A DNA stretch of 64,000 nt from Hetaerina americana (GCA_022747635.1 JAKTNV010000004.1:83054552-83118551); one strand, 5' to 3'. Positions 50,301-64,000 are shown, counted from the stretch's first letter. The notes: generated by a model from the sequence alone, not told the origin. Numbers and translations: made by a program.

Positions 50301-51029
50301 TAGGCGAGGTCTAAAAATATGGCGGTACTCTACAGTGTCTATGCAAAACCTATCTTAAAGGGTTGATTTATAAAAAAATAATAAAGCAAAAAGTGCCTAA
50401 TAATCCCAAGATCGACACGTGAATTTCAATGGCACCAATTAACAAGTCGGGTCTTACGAACCCCGCATCATAAGTTACGTATTTGCTCAACATTTTGCAG
50501 TATTTTATATTCAGTGTTTTTATATTATAACTTATGGTTTCCCTTGTTATTTCAATTGTACGGATTCAAAAAATAATTTTATAAGATGAATTAAAAACAA
50601 TTATTTGGTCAAGTTATAATGATCCCGTACTTAAACGTAAATAGCATATCAAAAATATGAATTTTAGTCTCATGAATCATGAAACATTTTAAGAAGACTA
50701 AATAGAGTAATATGGTCATGAATTTACTATTATTATATTAATTCTTTATCAATTTTCTAGACGGTGGAAAAATCAGAATACTCATCGAAAAAGTGCATAA
50801 AAGTCCTATCGATTAAATTTGCTATTTGTGAAATCCTCTATAATTACAGATGCTTTCTCATCTGCGCGGATTCGTTTAGCGAATATATATTTTTGATTCT
50901 ACTCATTTTATACGTAATAAAGCCTGGCGTAGACTTTTCAAGCCAGAGAGGATGCGAAAGCTTTGTAAGAGGTTTGTGTTTTAAAAATATATACCGTTTT
51001 TATCTAAAAAAACACGAGTAACTTTTTTA
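50301..51029. other. No recognisable feature
   Basis: AT-rich DNA. A plus-strand open frame at 50764-51021 has no recognisable domain. Confidence 0.5.
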
Positions 51030-51520
51030 ACAAATTTAATTTTCACAAGAAAATCTGGACCTTAATTCACTTTTCGACATAATTTCCACCAACATCAAGG
51101 CACTTATCAAATCGTACAATCAGCTAATCAATTCCATTCTCATTTAAATCTGCCACCTAATTTACCAACCACTGCTGAGCGGCCGTTTGGACGTTGTCAT
51201 CAACGTCATGACCCTGATCGCTTAGAAGCTTTTCAAGGGCAGAGTCCCTCTTCTGAAGGGTTCCTAGTCATATGATGAAATAAGAACTTGGTTTCGACGA
51301 GCCACGTGTGGCCGGGCATTGTCATGAAGCAAAACAATGAGCATACCACGCCTTTTGCTTGGGAATGCGCCATGCAGTTTAGTAAAAGTCTCTCAGTATG
51401 CCTCAAATTTGTTGTGTTACCCTGAAGAAAACAACGCTCAAGGAACAAAATAAACGCAGCGATGCAGCGGCCATAAAGTATTTGACAACGGCACTTATCT
51501 TAAAAAAATACGCCTCGTAT
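51030..51520 (-). pseudogene. Decayed mariner-like element M13
   Basis: On the minus strand, a TA followed by CGAGGCGTATTTTTTTAAG at about 51,518 looks like a terminal repeat. Then come YXETFTKLHGAFPSKRRGML and VLLHDNARPHVARRNQVLI (second catalytic Asp). LIVRFDKCLDVGGNYVE (C-terminal tail) follows at about 51,105-51,060. The third-Asp segment and everything N-terminal of about 51,430 are missing or scrambled. Confidence 0.75.
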
Positions 51521-52204
51521 AACTAATGTCCTCATACTCCGAGAAGGTAATCCCATTTGTCTACTGACTAGTCACCACCTACATGAACTCCTAACACTCA
51601 CCTACCTCTCCAGCAGGCAGTTATCTCAATCTCAAGTCCCTCTCCAATACCTTAACTCAGTTTATCACTAGGCCACATCATTTGAAGCCCTCACTTTCAA
51701 ACTCAAAAACTTTTTCAGGCGTCTCAGTCAGGATGACATTACCAATTTTACTCTTGAGAAACTACCATCCTTCATTTTCCATGACCTTCCTTTTGAAATC
51801 AATTTATCCTGACAGTTCTGAATCATCAGGTAGAACCACGTGCAATATAATTTCCTCTTATCACGGCACTGCTTGTAGGAAACTGTATCCACTTCACAGT
51901 CTTTTCGCAGCTGAGCTCTTTGCGATGAAACTCACCCTTTGCAAAAGTCCAGGGTATTTAGTCACCCATCTTAGACTAGTTGCAATGTGAAAATGTTCTT
52001 TGGGTTCCAAAGCACTTTGAAATATCAGGAACTGAGAGGGAAGGATATAAGGGAAAAAGAATTACTGAATAAGTAGCATTTATGGGTGCAATCCGTACCG
52101 GCACAGAATCTAAGAATCAAGCTAAAGAGCATATCAGTTGTTAAGTGGAGCACAATATGGCATGCACTGAATAACAAGTCTTGCCTTATGCGTATTCCAT
52201 TAGG

Positions 52205-52475
52205 AAATGCTGGTGAGAGGAGGCCATCACCTCAAGCCGGAGGATAGGGCACTGAGCCCTAGCTCAAGCCTTTCCACCAGTTCCTTTCCCTGTGCCATAC
52301 GTTTCTCGGGAAGATCTGGCATCCAAAAAAATCATTCAATTTTGATGAAGTTGGGGGAGCCCGAAGGTGTCTCTGGGATTGGAACTTGGACCCTCTGGTC
52401 AGTAGTCTTATATTCTACACAATGAACTATCTCAACTCCTTTCCTAGCTGAAATAATACCCTTTTCCAGGATGAA
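52205..52475 (-). mobile_element. SINE family 2 copy, reverse orientation
   Basis: The reverse complement reads ATAAGACTACTGACCAGAGG, then GTCCAAGTTCCAATCCCAGA (B-box region) and TATGGCACAGGGAAAGGAAC. These are the head and body order of family 2. It carries more CpG than its surroundings. Confidence 0.8.
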
Positions 52476-53149
52476 GGCTAAGGCTCCATTGTGCCAAAAC
52501 ATTCGTGTATATAATTAGCTTTTCACAATAAGACAATAATGAGACAAGTGGCACATATCACTTGCTTCCACAAATAGCAGAGGACAATTGTGGGCAAACT
52601 AGTGGACCAAATTTGGTTGGGTTACTTCTCATTCAGATACATGCATTGTATCATCTATTGAACTCCTTAAATACCCCAGAATTCCCCCTTCCATCCTTGA
52701 CTTTTGGAGGGCACTAATCAATTGTGTACTCTCTAGATTGCCATGCAAGACAACAAATTTGTTTCCTGCTTAAATGGATTCCTTTAGATACTTTCAAGTG
52801 CTAGGGTACCTTCACACCCAATTCACCTTATGTATAATTTTGCATGTAGCCAAGTCTAAGTTAAGAAAGTGAAACTTGGACTGGGCCTAATATAAACTAA
52901 CCTATATGAAGCATAACCTTTATTAACATATTAAATAACCTTGGAATTATATATAAAAAAATTAAAGGATTTTCCCTGGTCAGGAACCCCTCAAATGCAG
53001 GGTCCTGCATATTTAAAAGTCTCAGACCCCTTATTTTATTAGCTGTAAATAACAGCTGTTAATAATTGAATGATGAAAGAGGAGAATTATTGAAACAAGT
53101 AATAATTATGGGGGTTTTTGCAAGAAGATTTTTTGTTACCTCTGTACAA

Positions 53150-54000
53150 TCTTGCATTCTTCATTCATCTTCATGGGTTTTCAATCTAATTACTGGTTTT
53201 TTGCAGCTCTCTACACTACCCTGTTATCTACTAATCTATTCATTCCCTTATAGCTCCTTGCACTGATATATGCCATTACCTCCTTCTTCTATTTCATCCT
53301 TGACATTTTTTAATGCTTATCTTTCATGTTTCCTTTAATTATGGCTTTCAGGAAACAACTGTGTTCCTCAGGATATGTCCAATCAATTTTCTTCTTCTTG
53401 TGTCTTCCATTGCCTTATCTTTTCACTCATTCTTTGAAGTACTTCTTTAATTGTTACTCAGTCCATAATTTATTTATATTATTATTCTGTTGCACCATCA
53501 TTGCAATGCCTTCAATCTTCTTTTCTCTTCTGTCCCTATCATCCAAGTGTTATCTGAAGAAAGGAGGACCCCATACTTAATTCTTAAATAACTGGTTCCT
53601 TATGCCCATGCTAGAATTATTTGCCATTAGTATTAGCTTTTTATCATAGAAATCAATCCTTCTGCCTTAATTGCAAACTCTTCCATTTAATTCAGCATGT
53701 CTCTCCCTAGTCTTACTTGGAGATTTTCTTCCTACTTAATTTGCAAATAATTACCTTAGTTTTAATCTTGTTTTATTTCAAGGCTGTGGTTTATCATTCT
53801 CTTTTCCATATTTGCTGGCAACTTTGTAATGTCTTCAGTTTTCTTTATCAGGATAGCTATGTCATCCACATCGCAGTGTTCTTCCTTTATCCTTAAATTC
53901 TTACACTGCCTCTTATCATTTCCTTGATCTTGCTAATTACCTTCCCAACATATAATGAAATATCAGCAGTGACAATCAGCAATCCTGCCTTATTCCTTTA
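53150..54000 (-). mobile_element. Old LINE, RT and C-terminal remnant (second family)
   Basis: On the minus strand, decayed motifs follow the order of a non-LTR element. A degraded Asp-pair box near 53,860 (reading WMT followed by a stop and LS) is followed by KTKVIICKLSRKKI. GRHKKKKIDWTYPEEHSCFL (about 53,400), KAIIKGNMKDKH and VMAYISARSYKGMNRLVDNR (about 53,270-53,210) come next. There are many stops and nearly no CpG. The fragment at 42.4 kb is from the same family. Confidence 0.75.
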
Positions 54001-57000
54001 TTTTAATAATTTCTCACTATAAATTATGAGAAATATTTATAATAAATTCAAAAATATTTCATTATTCTGACATGACATACATAATTTGATATTCTAAGCC
54101 TTAAAAAAATCATATAAAGGTGTAGCAATAAAGTTCTATCATATGCTATTCCCAGCAGTAATTTGGAGGCCAAACCAGAAATATTTTTCTGGGATAATCT
54201 GCCCTTTATTTACTTTTTGGCTGAGTTTTAGAAGAATCCATATTCTGAAGAAAATCCTGGTGCCTAGTGGTGTAGGACTCCTTTGAACTGTGCTTTCTGC
54301 AAAGGTATTCACTAATGTGACTTTAAACTTAATTATCATATGTGTTAGGTGCTTAATTAAAAATGCATGTAATGTCATTATCTCATTCTGTGGATTCAAG
54401 GGAAAATAATACACTATACTTCCACTTTCAAATTTGATTTTGGGACCTCTCTTGAAACATTGACCTCAGTTTTACTACCCAAATTTAATGGTAATTAGCA
54501 GTACAATTCATTTAATAAATGAATAAATTCCATTTGAACACATTTATTGAGTATGAAGAATGTGGAATTTCTTTTAGCAAATAAATGACTCCATTTAGAA
54601 GAGATAGCTGACTGACTCAATTTTTCCCCCATTGTATTTTATGAGATTATTTCAGAGTGATTGTGAGATATACTTCTCTATAGTTCTTTCAAGATAATGA
54701 ATCAGGAATAAACTAAAAAGAAGCTTTCTTGACAAACATGGCCAATGCATATTTTGCATTTGGTAAATTTTTGCAAATGAAATTAGAAAATTGGGAAATG
54801 CAAGAATACTTGACAATGTCATTTGCCACCTACTTACAAGTTTTAATAATCACATAGTGGATAACAATAATCACTTCATAAAGTTTTCATGAATAATGTC
54901 ATTCTTAAAGCTTTACAAGTAGAAAAGAAAGCTAAGAAATCACTCTTCATATTCATTTTTATTCGGCAAGGATTACTCTCAACTCATTTGTTACTGAAGG
55001 AAAATGTGGTCTCTGGCCACCAATCATTGGTTTACTGTAGCAATACAATAGTGGATGATTTCTGAAAGGTGAATTTTCTTAATTGCATAGCCGAAGAATC
55101 AAATGAATGGCAATTAATCAAAAGTGAATTTATATCAATATCAATACACATTCTGCTTAATTTTTACAAAAAATATAAAAAATACATATGCCACTCAAGA
55201 GAATTTCTTATTTGCTCTTAGGCTTGATATCTCCCTGATCTAAGAACTTTAAAGCCTGCTAGTCATGGTGCAAAGGCCTTTAGTAATGATTAGCCATAAC
55301 TTTTTACCTACTCCATTGGTTTTGTACTAACTGAAAACTAGGAATTTATAGCTAGTTTCTTCAACTGTATTTAAATTAAAGGATATAAATAAAGGAAGTT
55401 AGTTGGACATGCTCCATTCTGCCATAGGAAAAACTTGGTTTTGCATCATAATATATAGGAATGCACCTATTTCATTAATCACTGGTAGTTTAATTACTAA
55501 TACTTTGTCATTGGTAATAAGCAGTAGGGGGATTTAAGTTTTGTGAAAGATAAATAATCACTCTTTGAGTTATAGAATAATTAAATCTGGTTTTAATTCA
55601 TGACATTCTTTATACATATGAAACTTTTAGATAAAATATTTATATAACATATTGAGAAATACTCTCCAGTAATAAGTACTAATAACTACATTTATTTCTC
55701 TAGTACTTATCACCTTTTATCATTTATTTTATTTTACAATTCTATATTACATTATTGCATTAGTGGGTTATAAAGTGGTAGGTAGAACTGATTATCCAGT
55801 TGTAACCTCAACATATTAATTGTATGTTTACAGCTAATTTTAAACTTATTATTAACTTTTGTTACATATAATTGTAGAGGTAATGTATGGATTCAATTAA
55901 TTACAGCAGCATATGTATTTCATCTTGACGATCTTGAATTAGCAATAGCTTCATTTGCTAGTTCATTTTTGGATGAGAAAATGGAAACACGACTTAATGA
56001 GCTGTTTATTTTTTTCTGGAATCACCTATGCATGTACATGTTTGGCAATTAATATAATATGTTTATTTAATTCCCCAATCGGTATCTCCTTGAGGATTTT
56101 TTACAAGAAAAACAATCAACAAGCATTCAGCACTAAACACAGTATGTAGTTTAATTTACATTCAATCAGGTACATTACCAATATTATCACTTTCAAGTAA
56201 TATATTTTAGGTTGTTAACCTTTTTCATTTATCAGAATATTTAGAGCAAAATGTATTGCTTGTTAGATAGGTTTATATATCCATATAACAATTCATTAAT
56301 CAAATAAACACTAAGGCTGCAGAGGGAATGATTTGTTACTTGTGGGTAATTACCAATACCCAGCATTGGCCAATTCTGGTTCGAAATTTGAAAAACATTC
56401 ATTAAAAACAAATCATGTGAATCAGGGAACCTCACTGTGGATTTTATTGCCCCATTTTGGATCTTCATTGCTAAAAGCATTTTAAAATATCATAAAGCTT
56501 AGCCTTGTGCAATTAAGTTGGTAAGGCTTTGGATACTCTCCAGAGTCTTAATACCATCCAGATATTTTGTGCTGATTTATTTATCATTTTGTTTGTTGTG
56601 CTTCTAAAGATGAGGAAAGCACTTGCTTTGGACCCGATGGGATTATCTTGGGGGGTCAGGTTGCAGGAAACCAGAGTTATAATAAAACGCCTCATTAGAT
56701 GAAATACCCTCACTCTGCAACAACTAGGAGCTTTTAAGGTATATGTAATGACTTAGAGTAAGTTACTAATCACATATTTATGTTGTTCATCACTTCATTA
56801 TAAACCATCAGCTGAGCTTATTTCTGCACAAATGAGGGATAATAAATGCCTGAAATAGAAATATTTCTAATGTAAATTGAAATGTTCCCTGTTAAAAATA
56901 TATCTTTATTTTTCTAGTTGGGGTTTTATATGAGGGTATTTTCTTATTGTAGGTATGACTGTGCTGGATTTACTACCATGAAAATTTGATCTCAATACCA

Positions 57001-60000
57001 GTGCTCTTGCATATTTTCTTGGCCCAATTGTTATTTGTTGATGAACATGATTTGTTGAAAACTTGGAATATTTTTCATTGACATTTCCATGAAATTAACT
57101 TACAAGATTAAAAGGTGTTCTGTTTACAACTTGTCACTATATTTTTTCCAATTCTCTTGATTTCATATGCTCTATTTTACCACTCTCAATAATTTTTTAA
57201 GTGATTCTTCTCTTTTACTATACATGGTTTCATTGATACAATTGGAGCATTTGATACAGTGGAAGCCCTTATTATGACCACACTTGCATCCATCTGTACA
57301 TCTAGTTAAACTTCCCGCAGTGAATGGAGCACCTGACCTTGCGCAATCATCATATTGCTAACGCACTTCTACATTCAACTACAGTTGAATACATCAGTTT
57401 ATTACTGTTAGAATGATTGTGTATTGACTAGCTTTCAAATTAGACATGTAGTTCATCGTCATGTACTCAAATGGAGAAATAGAGAATTGCCTTAAAGTAT
57501 TTGTTCACATCCTCACTCTAATTGAATATCAGGAGATTGCTCTGAGCCCCACAGTGTTCCGCCCAGTTTTTCCCTATTAGCTAAGCTGGACTTAAAAAAG
57601 AACATATTTTCCATTCATCCAAGATTTTGTTTTGTTAAATACCATGCACCATAATATTGTCATGTACATAACCTTGCTGAATACCATTTTAAAAAACTAC
57701 CTTCCATGCATTCTGAATTCATGAATTTGCCCATTTTCCAGGAAACCAAATGTGTCACTGCCCATAATTTGTATTCAAATATGCTTGAATGTAGTGGCTA
57801 ATTAATGGATAGCTGTTGTAATGTATTATTTACAAAGCAAAAATATGCAAGTTGACACTAAGGACCAAATGAATACTAGAAGGCATAATTGAAGGAGAAA
57901 TGTCAATATTAATTAATGGCAAATAAATTCTTGCTTCATCTTGAATCCTATGCTATGAAAACACTTCAATTTAGAAAATCCTAAGGATTAATATGTTTGA
58001 ATTCTGTCCCAGAAAAATTAGCACCATAGCTGAGTATTTATTCTTTGACAACGTGCTACAGCATTTTGTTTTATGTCCTGGGAAATGGAAAATTATTCCT
58101 TAGGGGCAAAAACATTCTATGTTATTTTACAGTTGGTAAAAACGGATGATGGGAGTTTATTTCCAGGTACTCTTACTGAAAAATTGATTCCACTGGAAAG
58201 AGATTTTTCCTTCAATGGTAGCTGGCCATTGAAGCTTCATTGGTTTGCTGGCCAAACTATAAACATAATTGTGAGATTAAAGTTGGGGTTGCAATATAAG
58301 CAGGTTGAATGTTAAAAGGTGGCCAGATGGAGCAGAAACATCGATAACTTGAACATTTAAAGGTATTGAGTAATCAAGAAGAAAGTATGTTGAGATCCTA
58401 TCCCAAGATGCTTTTCTATAAATATCTTCTACAGGTATAATAGCCTTTCCCAATTGGCTTACGCCTCAAAATTTCTGCAGTTTTTTATTCTCCAAGAATC
58501 CACTGCACTATCTATTTTCCTGAAACAATTTCAACCATCAAGTGACTGAAAAAATCTCAAAATTCTCTGGCTTTTGCATTGTTTGTTTATGTTTTGAGAC
58601 TTAGAGCTATGTCAATACAAGTCTGTAATGCAAGCAGCTAGAGTGTAAATAAATTGATAATTTGAGTACTCATTAAGTTCATGGTGCTGCTCCTCTAAAT
58701 TGATGTATCAGTTCGCAGTCATTCAAAAAAGTTTAAATGGTTCATATACTAACCCTGGTTAAATGTTAACTTTGCAATACCATGTAAAATGCATAATGTT
58801 TTAAAAAGAAATCAACCTCTTATGTGGCCTATAATGACAGTTTAGTAAATGGCTGCTTAGTTATTTTCCTTTACCAAACCAAATAAGCATCATTATACAA
58901 ATATTTTAGATTTAGTGTGAGGTGCTCATTGCTATCTTCATTTGGTGAAGTTGTGTGGAATTTTTTTGTGATTGAATACTTATTAAATGATTACTCAAAA
59001 ATTCATCTTCTCAGTCCCTCATTATTCTCTCACTATTGTCCCAATGTGTTATTCGTAATTTTTGACGCCACAGCTTTGGCAGCTATGCCATTAATTATAC
59101 CAAACAATTAGGTTAGTAATTGTTACAAGTAGATGCTATTTTCTTTGTCTATTACATTCACTTGAAAAACTTCATGGTTTTTGGACTTCCTTTATTACTT
59201 CCATTCTAAAAGGACTGTTTTCATTTCCCCTTTGCTAGGTATTTCATTTAACTTGCCAGTCTGCCTGCAATATTCAAGGAGTGCTATATTTCAAGTACAT
59301 ATTAATAATGTATTTGCAGACCTTAAGTATGTGAGAGATTGCTAAGTGAGTAGATATTTATAGCAAGGTTTCAATAATGGGTAGATTGCTTGATTGGACC
59401 TCATTTAAGGAGTGAATTAGATTTCAATACCCTCATTCCCTTTTAATATTATATTTGGATTTTTCTGAAACTTTTTGTAATTTGGTCTCAATTTTCAAAT
59501 TAACATAAATACCAATAAGAGCTCATTCTGCAAACAAAATGCATTACTGCAGACTGTAAAGATGAAAATTTTAAACAATGCATTGCTATCCTGGGACGAT
59601 TGTCAAAATTCAGTTTATATTACATGATCATTTCACTTGTATGCTAAGTGACACTCATTGAGAACGAAGATCCATAATGGCATGCACAGTGATTGAGTCA
59701 AAGAAAAATTGTTCCTGAAAGTTATTAAAATGAAAAATGTGGAAAAATAAAAGGTTTTCCCAACAAATGGAAGTCCTAAGTAAAATTATATCCATTTATG
59801 AAATGTGTGGAATGTTTGAATTTTAAAAATAATGGCCACAGTACTTAACAGAATTAATTTCCCTCTTCTAACAACTGCTTCAATTTTAAGTACCAGTTTT
59901 CTTAGCACACCCAGTTACAAAACAATATTGATCATTGTGTTCTGGAAATGTGAAATAATGTGATTTTAATTGGGCTCTGTTCAAGAAACAAATTGAAATC

Positions 60001-62900
60001 ATATGTTACTCATGGTATCTAAAGTTTAGGGGTACAACATTTACAAGACTTGCACTAGCTGTGTTGTACAAAGGTAATTAGAAACAGCGCAGAATTCCTT
60101 GAACAATGCATACTCTCTCAGGAAAATAAAGCTATAAGAACCAAAATGTTTGGTGAAATCATTTTTAGCTTAGCATTAGTAAGTGCCACTTTATGAACGT
60201 TTCTCTTCATGCTATTTTTCCCATTCCAAATTGACAAAGTGGACCATTGATATATATGCTTAACTCCACAACTGACATGGGCTTTTTCTTCACTGCTAGA
60301 GAATATATATTTTCCTTGTAAGCAAAGTAGATATTGATAATTCAAACATGAACCTTGAAACACCTCCTCGCCTACATGGTGAGTAATTCATTCTTCAATG
60401 CTAATATAATTCAAAGAGATTTATAACTGTGAAACAATTACAATGCACACATTATATATAAATCATAGGGCATGGTGTGATGCAGTTTCAACTACATTTT
60501 AATATACCAGGCATACAATGCAAGCAAAACTTCCTTGCCATCACACTATTGTAAAGCACACAGTTGTGGTAGCAGAGCCACTTCCTACCCTCTAGAATCA
60601 TCAAAACAAGCATTATGTAAGTGGTGTAACTTCATTATCTTTAATCCCTAGTTCTACCACAGCTGAATGGTTAGGAGAGGATAAGTTTCTGGGTTAAACT
60701 AGGCTCAATTAATTATGTATGAAAGTTCCAAGTGTAATTCTGACAAACCTTCGTCATATGAGAGAAAAAACTATTCCAGCCTATGGAATAATTTCTGTTA
60801 TGTGACATACAGGCTCTGCCCCATAGGCAGTTTCTCCAATATAATGTGAGACAAAAATGAAGTTCACATTTTCACTCCCCTAACCAACAGAGTGGCACTG
60901 TGTTTTCCCAGTTGTTTTCAAGACAAGTCATTCACTCTCCATTGGGCAAATGTCAAGAAGCATCGTGGATGAGTTGTCTTGGTGTTCGTTCAAGTTTTCC
61001 CCCTTCATGTCACAGCCCCATAGCACCTATTTTGAAACAAATAATACTTCCTACATAACATTTTGTATGCATAGAATTTTCATATGTGAGTTTTTTTTGT
61101 AACTTGTTATCATGGCAGTTGTAGGCAATTATTGGCCTTATAAAAGTGAGGAGTGGTATCGTTGCACAAAACACACAGAAACGCATGCACACATACACAC
61201 ACACGTGAGCACATATTCAGAAACTCCAGTTCCCTGCTTAACACAGTTTCTTGATTTGTTCTCTTGAGGCTAAGTATAGGGTGAAACATATTCTTATCCA
61301 AATACAAAACGGTGTCAGAAGCATCAACTATAGTTCCTGAGATTCTACTCTTTTAGGCTACGATATGTGAAGTACTTAGAGTCATATTAAGTGAACTGAT
61401 GGCCTGAAATAGTTTCTGGCCAACAAACTGTTTTTGTAGAACAAGGTTGGATTTATTTTCAGTGTGGTGGATCATAGCAATTTGACAAAAAACAAATGAT
61501 TTTCAATGAATTATTTATCTACCATGAATAAAGTGTGATAAATGCATTTCACAAGTATTATGGTCTTAAAAAGAACAGTTCCTTTTTCATGCTAGGTATA
61601 CTTGGAAAAATTGTTGTAAACTGAATGTGATTAAGGATGCTTTAGTTCACTTGGATGATGCTGGGACAATTTGGATAGGTGGATTTGGAAAATCATATCA
61701 TTTGACAGTGTGTATTAAAGACAGGAGAGAATAAAACATTGTAATCACGTGAACATTTAAACTTGCTTCATCTGATAATGCCATCATTAAAAGTCAAAGG
61801 CATGGGGACCAAATGATGAAGTTAAAAAATATTTTTTTTTGTGGAAAAGAGGAAAATTAATATCAAAGGAACTTTTTTGGTGTCTTAAATTTTGATAACT
61901 TGTAAAATTAATGTGCACTCTTCAAAAAAATCATGAAATGAGTGAAGGATTCAGTGGATTTATGAAGACACAATGAAAAGACTGACAGTATTGTACTCAC
62001 ACCATGGATTTCTGCGATATAATCAGGAATTATGTAGTCTCACTTCCACTAATATGTATTGGCCTAATGATATTTTAAATAAAATTGAAATTCTATCAGT
62101 TCCTCTTGGAGATGACATACTTTATTTGGCTTAATAGTATAAAGTTAAAAAACAAATTTAATTTCAGAGTGCATGTAGTTTATTCATAGTGTTTTGACTG
62201 CAATGATTGCAAAAGCTGAGGCTGAAACCATAAGGACCTAAGATTAAGTAACATGTAATATAGCAACAAATTTTGAATGCATTTTAATGTAAATCCAATT
62301 TGAAAAAATGATATGAAAAAATTAATTAAAGTATGATGGAATGAATTAATTAAAAATTAAAAGTCATTTAAGTAAAAACAATACTCAATCATTACTTCTG
62401 ATAATGTGTGCTAATTTGGTTCAAATTTTGTTTGAGATCATCAACTTGGTCTAGATCTTACACTAAGCAAGACAAAGGTTAAAACTATTGATTGAAGAAT
62501 GATGACCTTCTTGAAACAGGAAGAGTTGAGGAGAGCACTGAATCTGTTTTAAACGAACAAAAGTGTTGATGCAAAACAGTACAAATAAGAATGCTGCGCT
62601 AAGCTGGGAATGAGTTTGTGCACATATACAATGAGGCATATTTATATACATAAATGTTTCCACATATGTGTGCATATGTATATCCTAAGCTCCATGTTAA
62701 ATAAATGAGTGTGAAGAAAAAACTTTCTTCATTCATGCTACTTGACTGCCACATCCACATTCAAAATTACTACCTACATTAGCATTTGCTTTCAGTACTG
62801 GTTATGCTTGTTGTAGCACCCATTTTTTGCACAATCAATAAACTTTCACCAATGGTATAACACCGAATGCAGCAGTGAAGAAGCAGAGAGGAATAAAAAA
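54001..62900. other. Long CpG-poor stretch without recognisable genes
   Basis: AT-rich DNA with about one CpG per few hundred bases. Short open frames (for example 54139-54414, 58073-58315 and 60118-60363) lack recognisable domains or convincing splice contexts. It looks like a large, anciently methylated intron or intergenic tail of the gene whose exon lies at 63.0-63.5 kb. Confidence 0.5.
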
Positions 62901-63042
62901 AGCATTTCTCCACATTTGTTAGTCTGACATGGGCTTGTTTGTCGGTGGTGATGTAATAGTGATTGTGCCGATAACTCCCAGAGTACTCCAGAACCGGAGA
63001 ACAACAAACAACAAAAACCTCAAATGCGTTCGTTCGCTCTTC

Positions 63043-63546
63043 TCATAGCTGAGTGTAGAGGTGAGTTTGGTATAGGTGAGTCCCACCAGGAGGCAGGACA
63101 GGGCCAGGAGTTGTGGAACTGGGGAGTGGGGGAGGTGGTGGTGCTACTGTTCCTGCTGTGGCCTGTGGAGCTGTCCCACCGGCACCAACCCCATGTGGCT
63201 GCTGGGGCACTGGTCCCCCTTGGGGCATCATGGGTGCCACAATGGATGGAGGTGCCGTTGGCTGGCCAGGCACCACAATGGAAGCTGTGGCAACCAGCTC
63301 CCTGAGTGCCTCCCTCAGTTCAGCCTGCAGGCTTGCAATGAGTTCACTCTTGATCTGTTCGAGGTCCCACTGTGAGGGAGGATGTGGTGGCAGTGGTGCC
63401 TGCTGAGGCAAAGGTGGCTGCTGTTGGTGCTGGTGGCTTATGGTGCCAGTTGAAGGGGTGGGATAGGAGGACTGGCGAGGCAGGAACACGTGGCTCCCAC
63501 CCAGAGAGGCTGTGGTGGCTGTCGAAGGCGATGCTGAGAGATTACC
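63043..63546 (-). CDS. Proline-rich exon with one amphipathic helix, partial gene
   Basis: I do not recognise the protein. The minus strand stays open for about 167 codons from an acceptor CTATTTTAG at 63547-63555 to a stop at 63043-63045. It starts in phase 1 and reads NLSASPSTATTASLGG. It has a Gln/Pro stretch (QHQQQPPLPQQAPLPPHPP) followed by a charged helix DLEQIKSELIASLQAELREA. A Pro-rich segment with PPPPPLPSSTTPGPVLPPGG follows, and the end is LYQTHLYTQL. The helix is similar in spacing to the tetramerisation helix of Ena/VASP proteins, but a Pro-rich tail after it is not typical, so the link is weak. A donor at CCTG/GTGGGA could instead splice it onwards. Upstream exons lie beyond the window. 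Confidence 0.6.
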   Translation of the reverse strand, partial: GNLSASPSTATTASLGGSHVFLPRQSSYPTPSTGTISHQHQQQPPLPQQAPLPPHPPSQWDLEQIKSELIASLQAELREALRELVATASIVVPGQPTAPPSIVAPMMPQGGPVPQQPHGVGAGGTAPQATAGTVAPPPPPLPSSTTPGPVLPPGGTHLYQTHLYTQL

Positions 63547-64000
63547 TAAAATAGTTTGGGAAAGTATACTTGTCATCATTTCAACATTTTTATGAATGTG
63601 TGTAGAAAAAAAATGAGTTTTCCCCAAGAAATAACCAAATATAATATTTTTTCATAAGCGATCAATATACCTACCAATCTATTAAAACCACTGAGCATTA
63701 CTTTTAATGCCACATTTCATTTATGCTCGAGTCACAATTCTCTTCCCCTCATTATTTGAAAAGTTAAGCTGCTTTAAATACATTTATCAATGTATTTCAC
63801 AAATCATTCACATTCACAGTCAATGAGTCTGCTCAAAAATACATTGATCTGTGTTGTTTATATGAGTAATGAAAGTATGATTATCAAATTCTCATAATAC
63901 TCACTATTCAGAACAGATAGTATGTCTATCACACACTCATGACCACAGCTCCTTTTCATAGTACTCATATCAGGCTGCGTACTAATCCATGACACCAAAA
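63547..64000. other. Intron sequence upstream of the proline-rich exon
   Basis: AT-rich, with no coding motif; presumed intron on the minus strand. Confidence 0.45.

Noticed and set aside
54139..54414. 91-codon minus-strand open frame in the CpG-poor block
   Set aside because: No domain, no paired splice sites in phase with neighbours; consistent with chance in AT-rich DNA.
63024..63406. Plus-strand open frames and a good-looking plus-strand donor at 63,059
   Set aside because: The minus strand gives a longer, more protein-like product with a matching acceptor; the plus-strand frames are Gly/Trp/Cys-rich antisense shadows.

Overview
This is arthropod (most likely insect) nuclear DNA. The evidence is one intron-split, arthropod-type chitin deacetylase-like gene, about a dozen mariner transposons in several subfamilies, RTE-like and CR1/Jockey-like LINE fragments, a Penelope-like reverse transcriptase relic, two tRNA-derived SINE families and long (TA)n microsatellites. 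I see no prokaryotic, viral or toxin genes. CpG is strongly depleted over two long blocks that look like gene bodies. That suggests germline DNA methylation and argues against a fly such as Drosophila; the order cannot be fixed from the sequence.

Left half (1-32.2 kb): no host gene could be supported. It has ordinary CpG density and is a repeat graveyard. It holds a decayed mariner (0.9-1.9 kb), LINE pieces (3.9-4.8, 11.4-11.6, 12.95-14.5, 20.2 and 24.0 kb), SINEs, TA microsatellites at six places and an almost perfect 619-bp tandem duplication (16.9-18.2 kb). A nearly intact mariner is inserted inside another, internally deleted mariner (18.2-20.0 kb). Further mariners, nearly all broken, lie at 21.0-30.5 kb.

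Centre (32.2-48.4 kb, minus strand): a six-exon chitin deacetylase-like gene whose exons all join in phase to a 420-residue protein. It has a signal peptide, a short Cys-rich linker, one NodB-type deacetylase domain with a changed first metal-binding motif, and a C-terminal membrane segment. Its introns hold old CpG-decayed LINE and Penelope remnants and younger CpG-bearing mariners and SINEs.

Right part (48.4-64 kb): the upstream region of the deacetylase gene has normal CpG, a large perfect foldback (49.0-49.2 kb) with a hammerhead-like core, a full-length SINE and a mariner remnant. A second CpG-poor block (about 52.4-62.9 kb) follows, in which I recognise only an old LINE. A proline-rich exon on the minus strand at 63.0-63.5 kb probably belongs to the gene that owns this block.

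The deacetylase protein would act at the cell surface or in the extracellular matrix or cuticle. The remaining sequence is mobile DNA, and I found no multi-gene accessory system.
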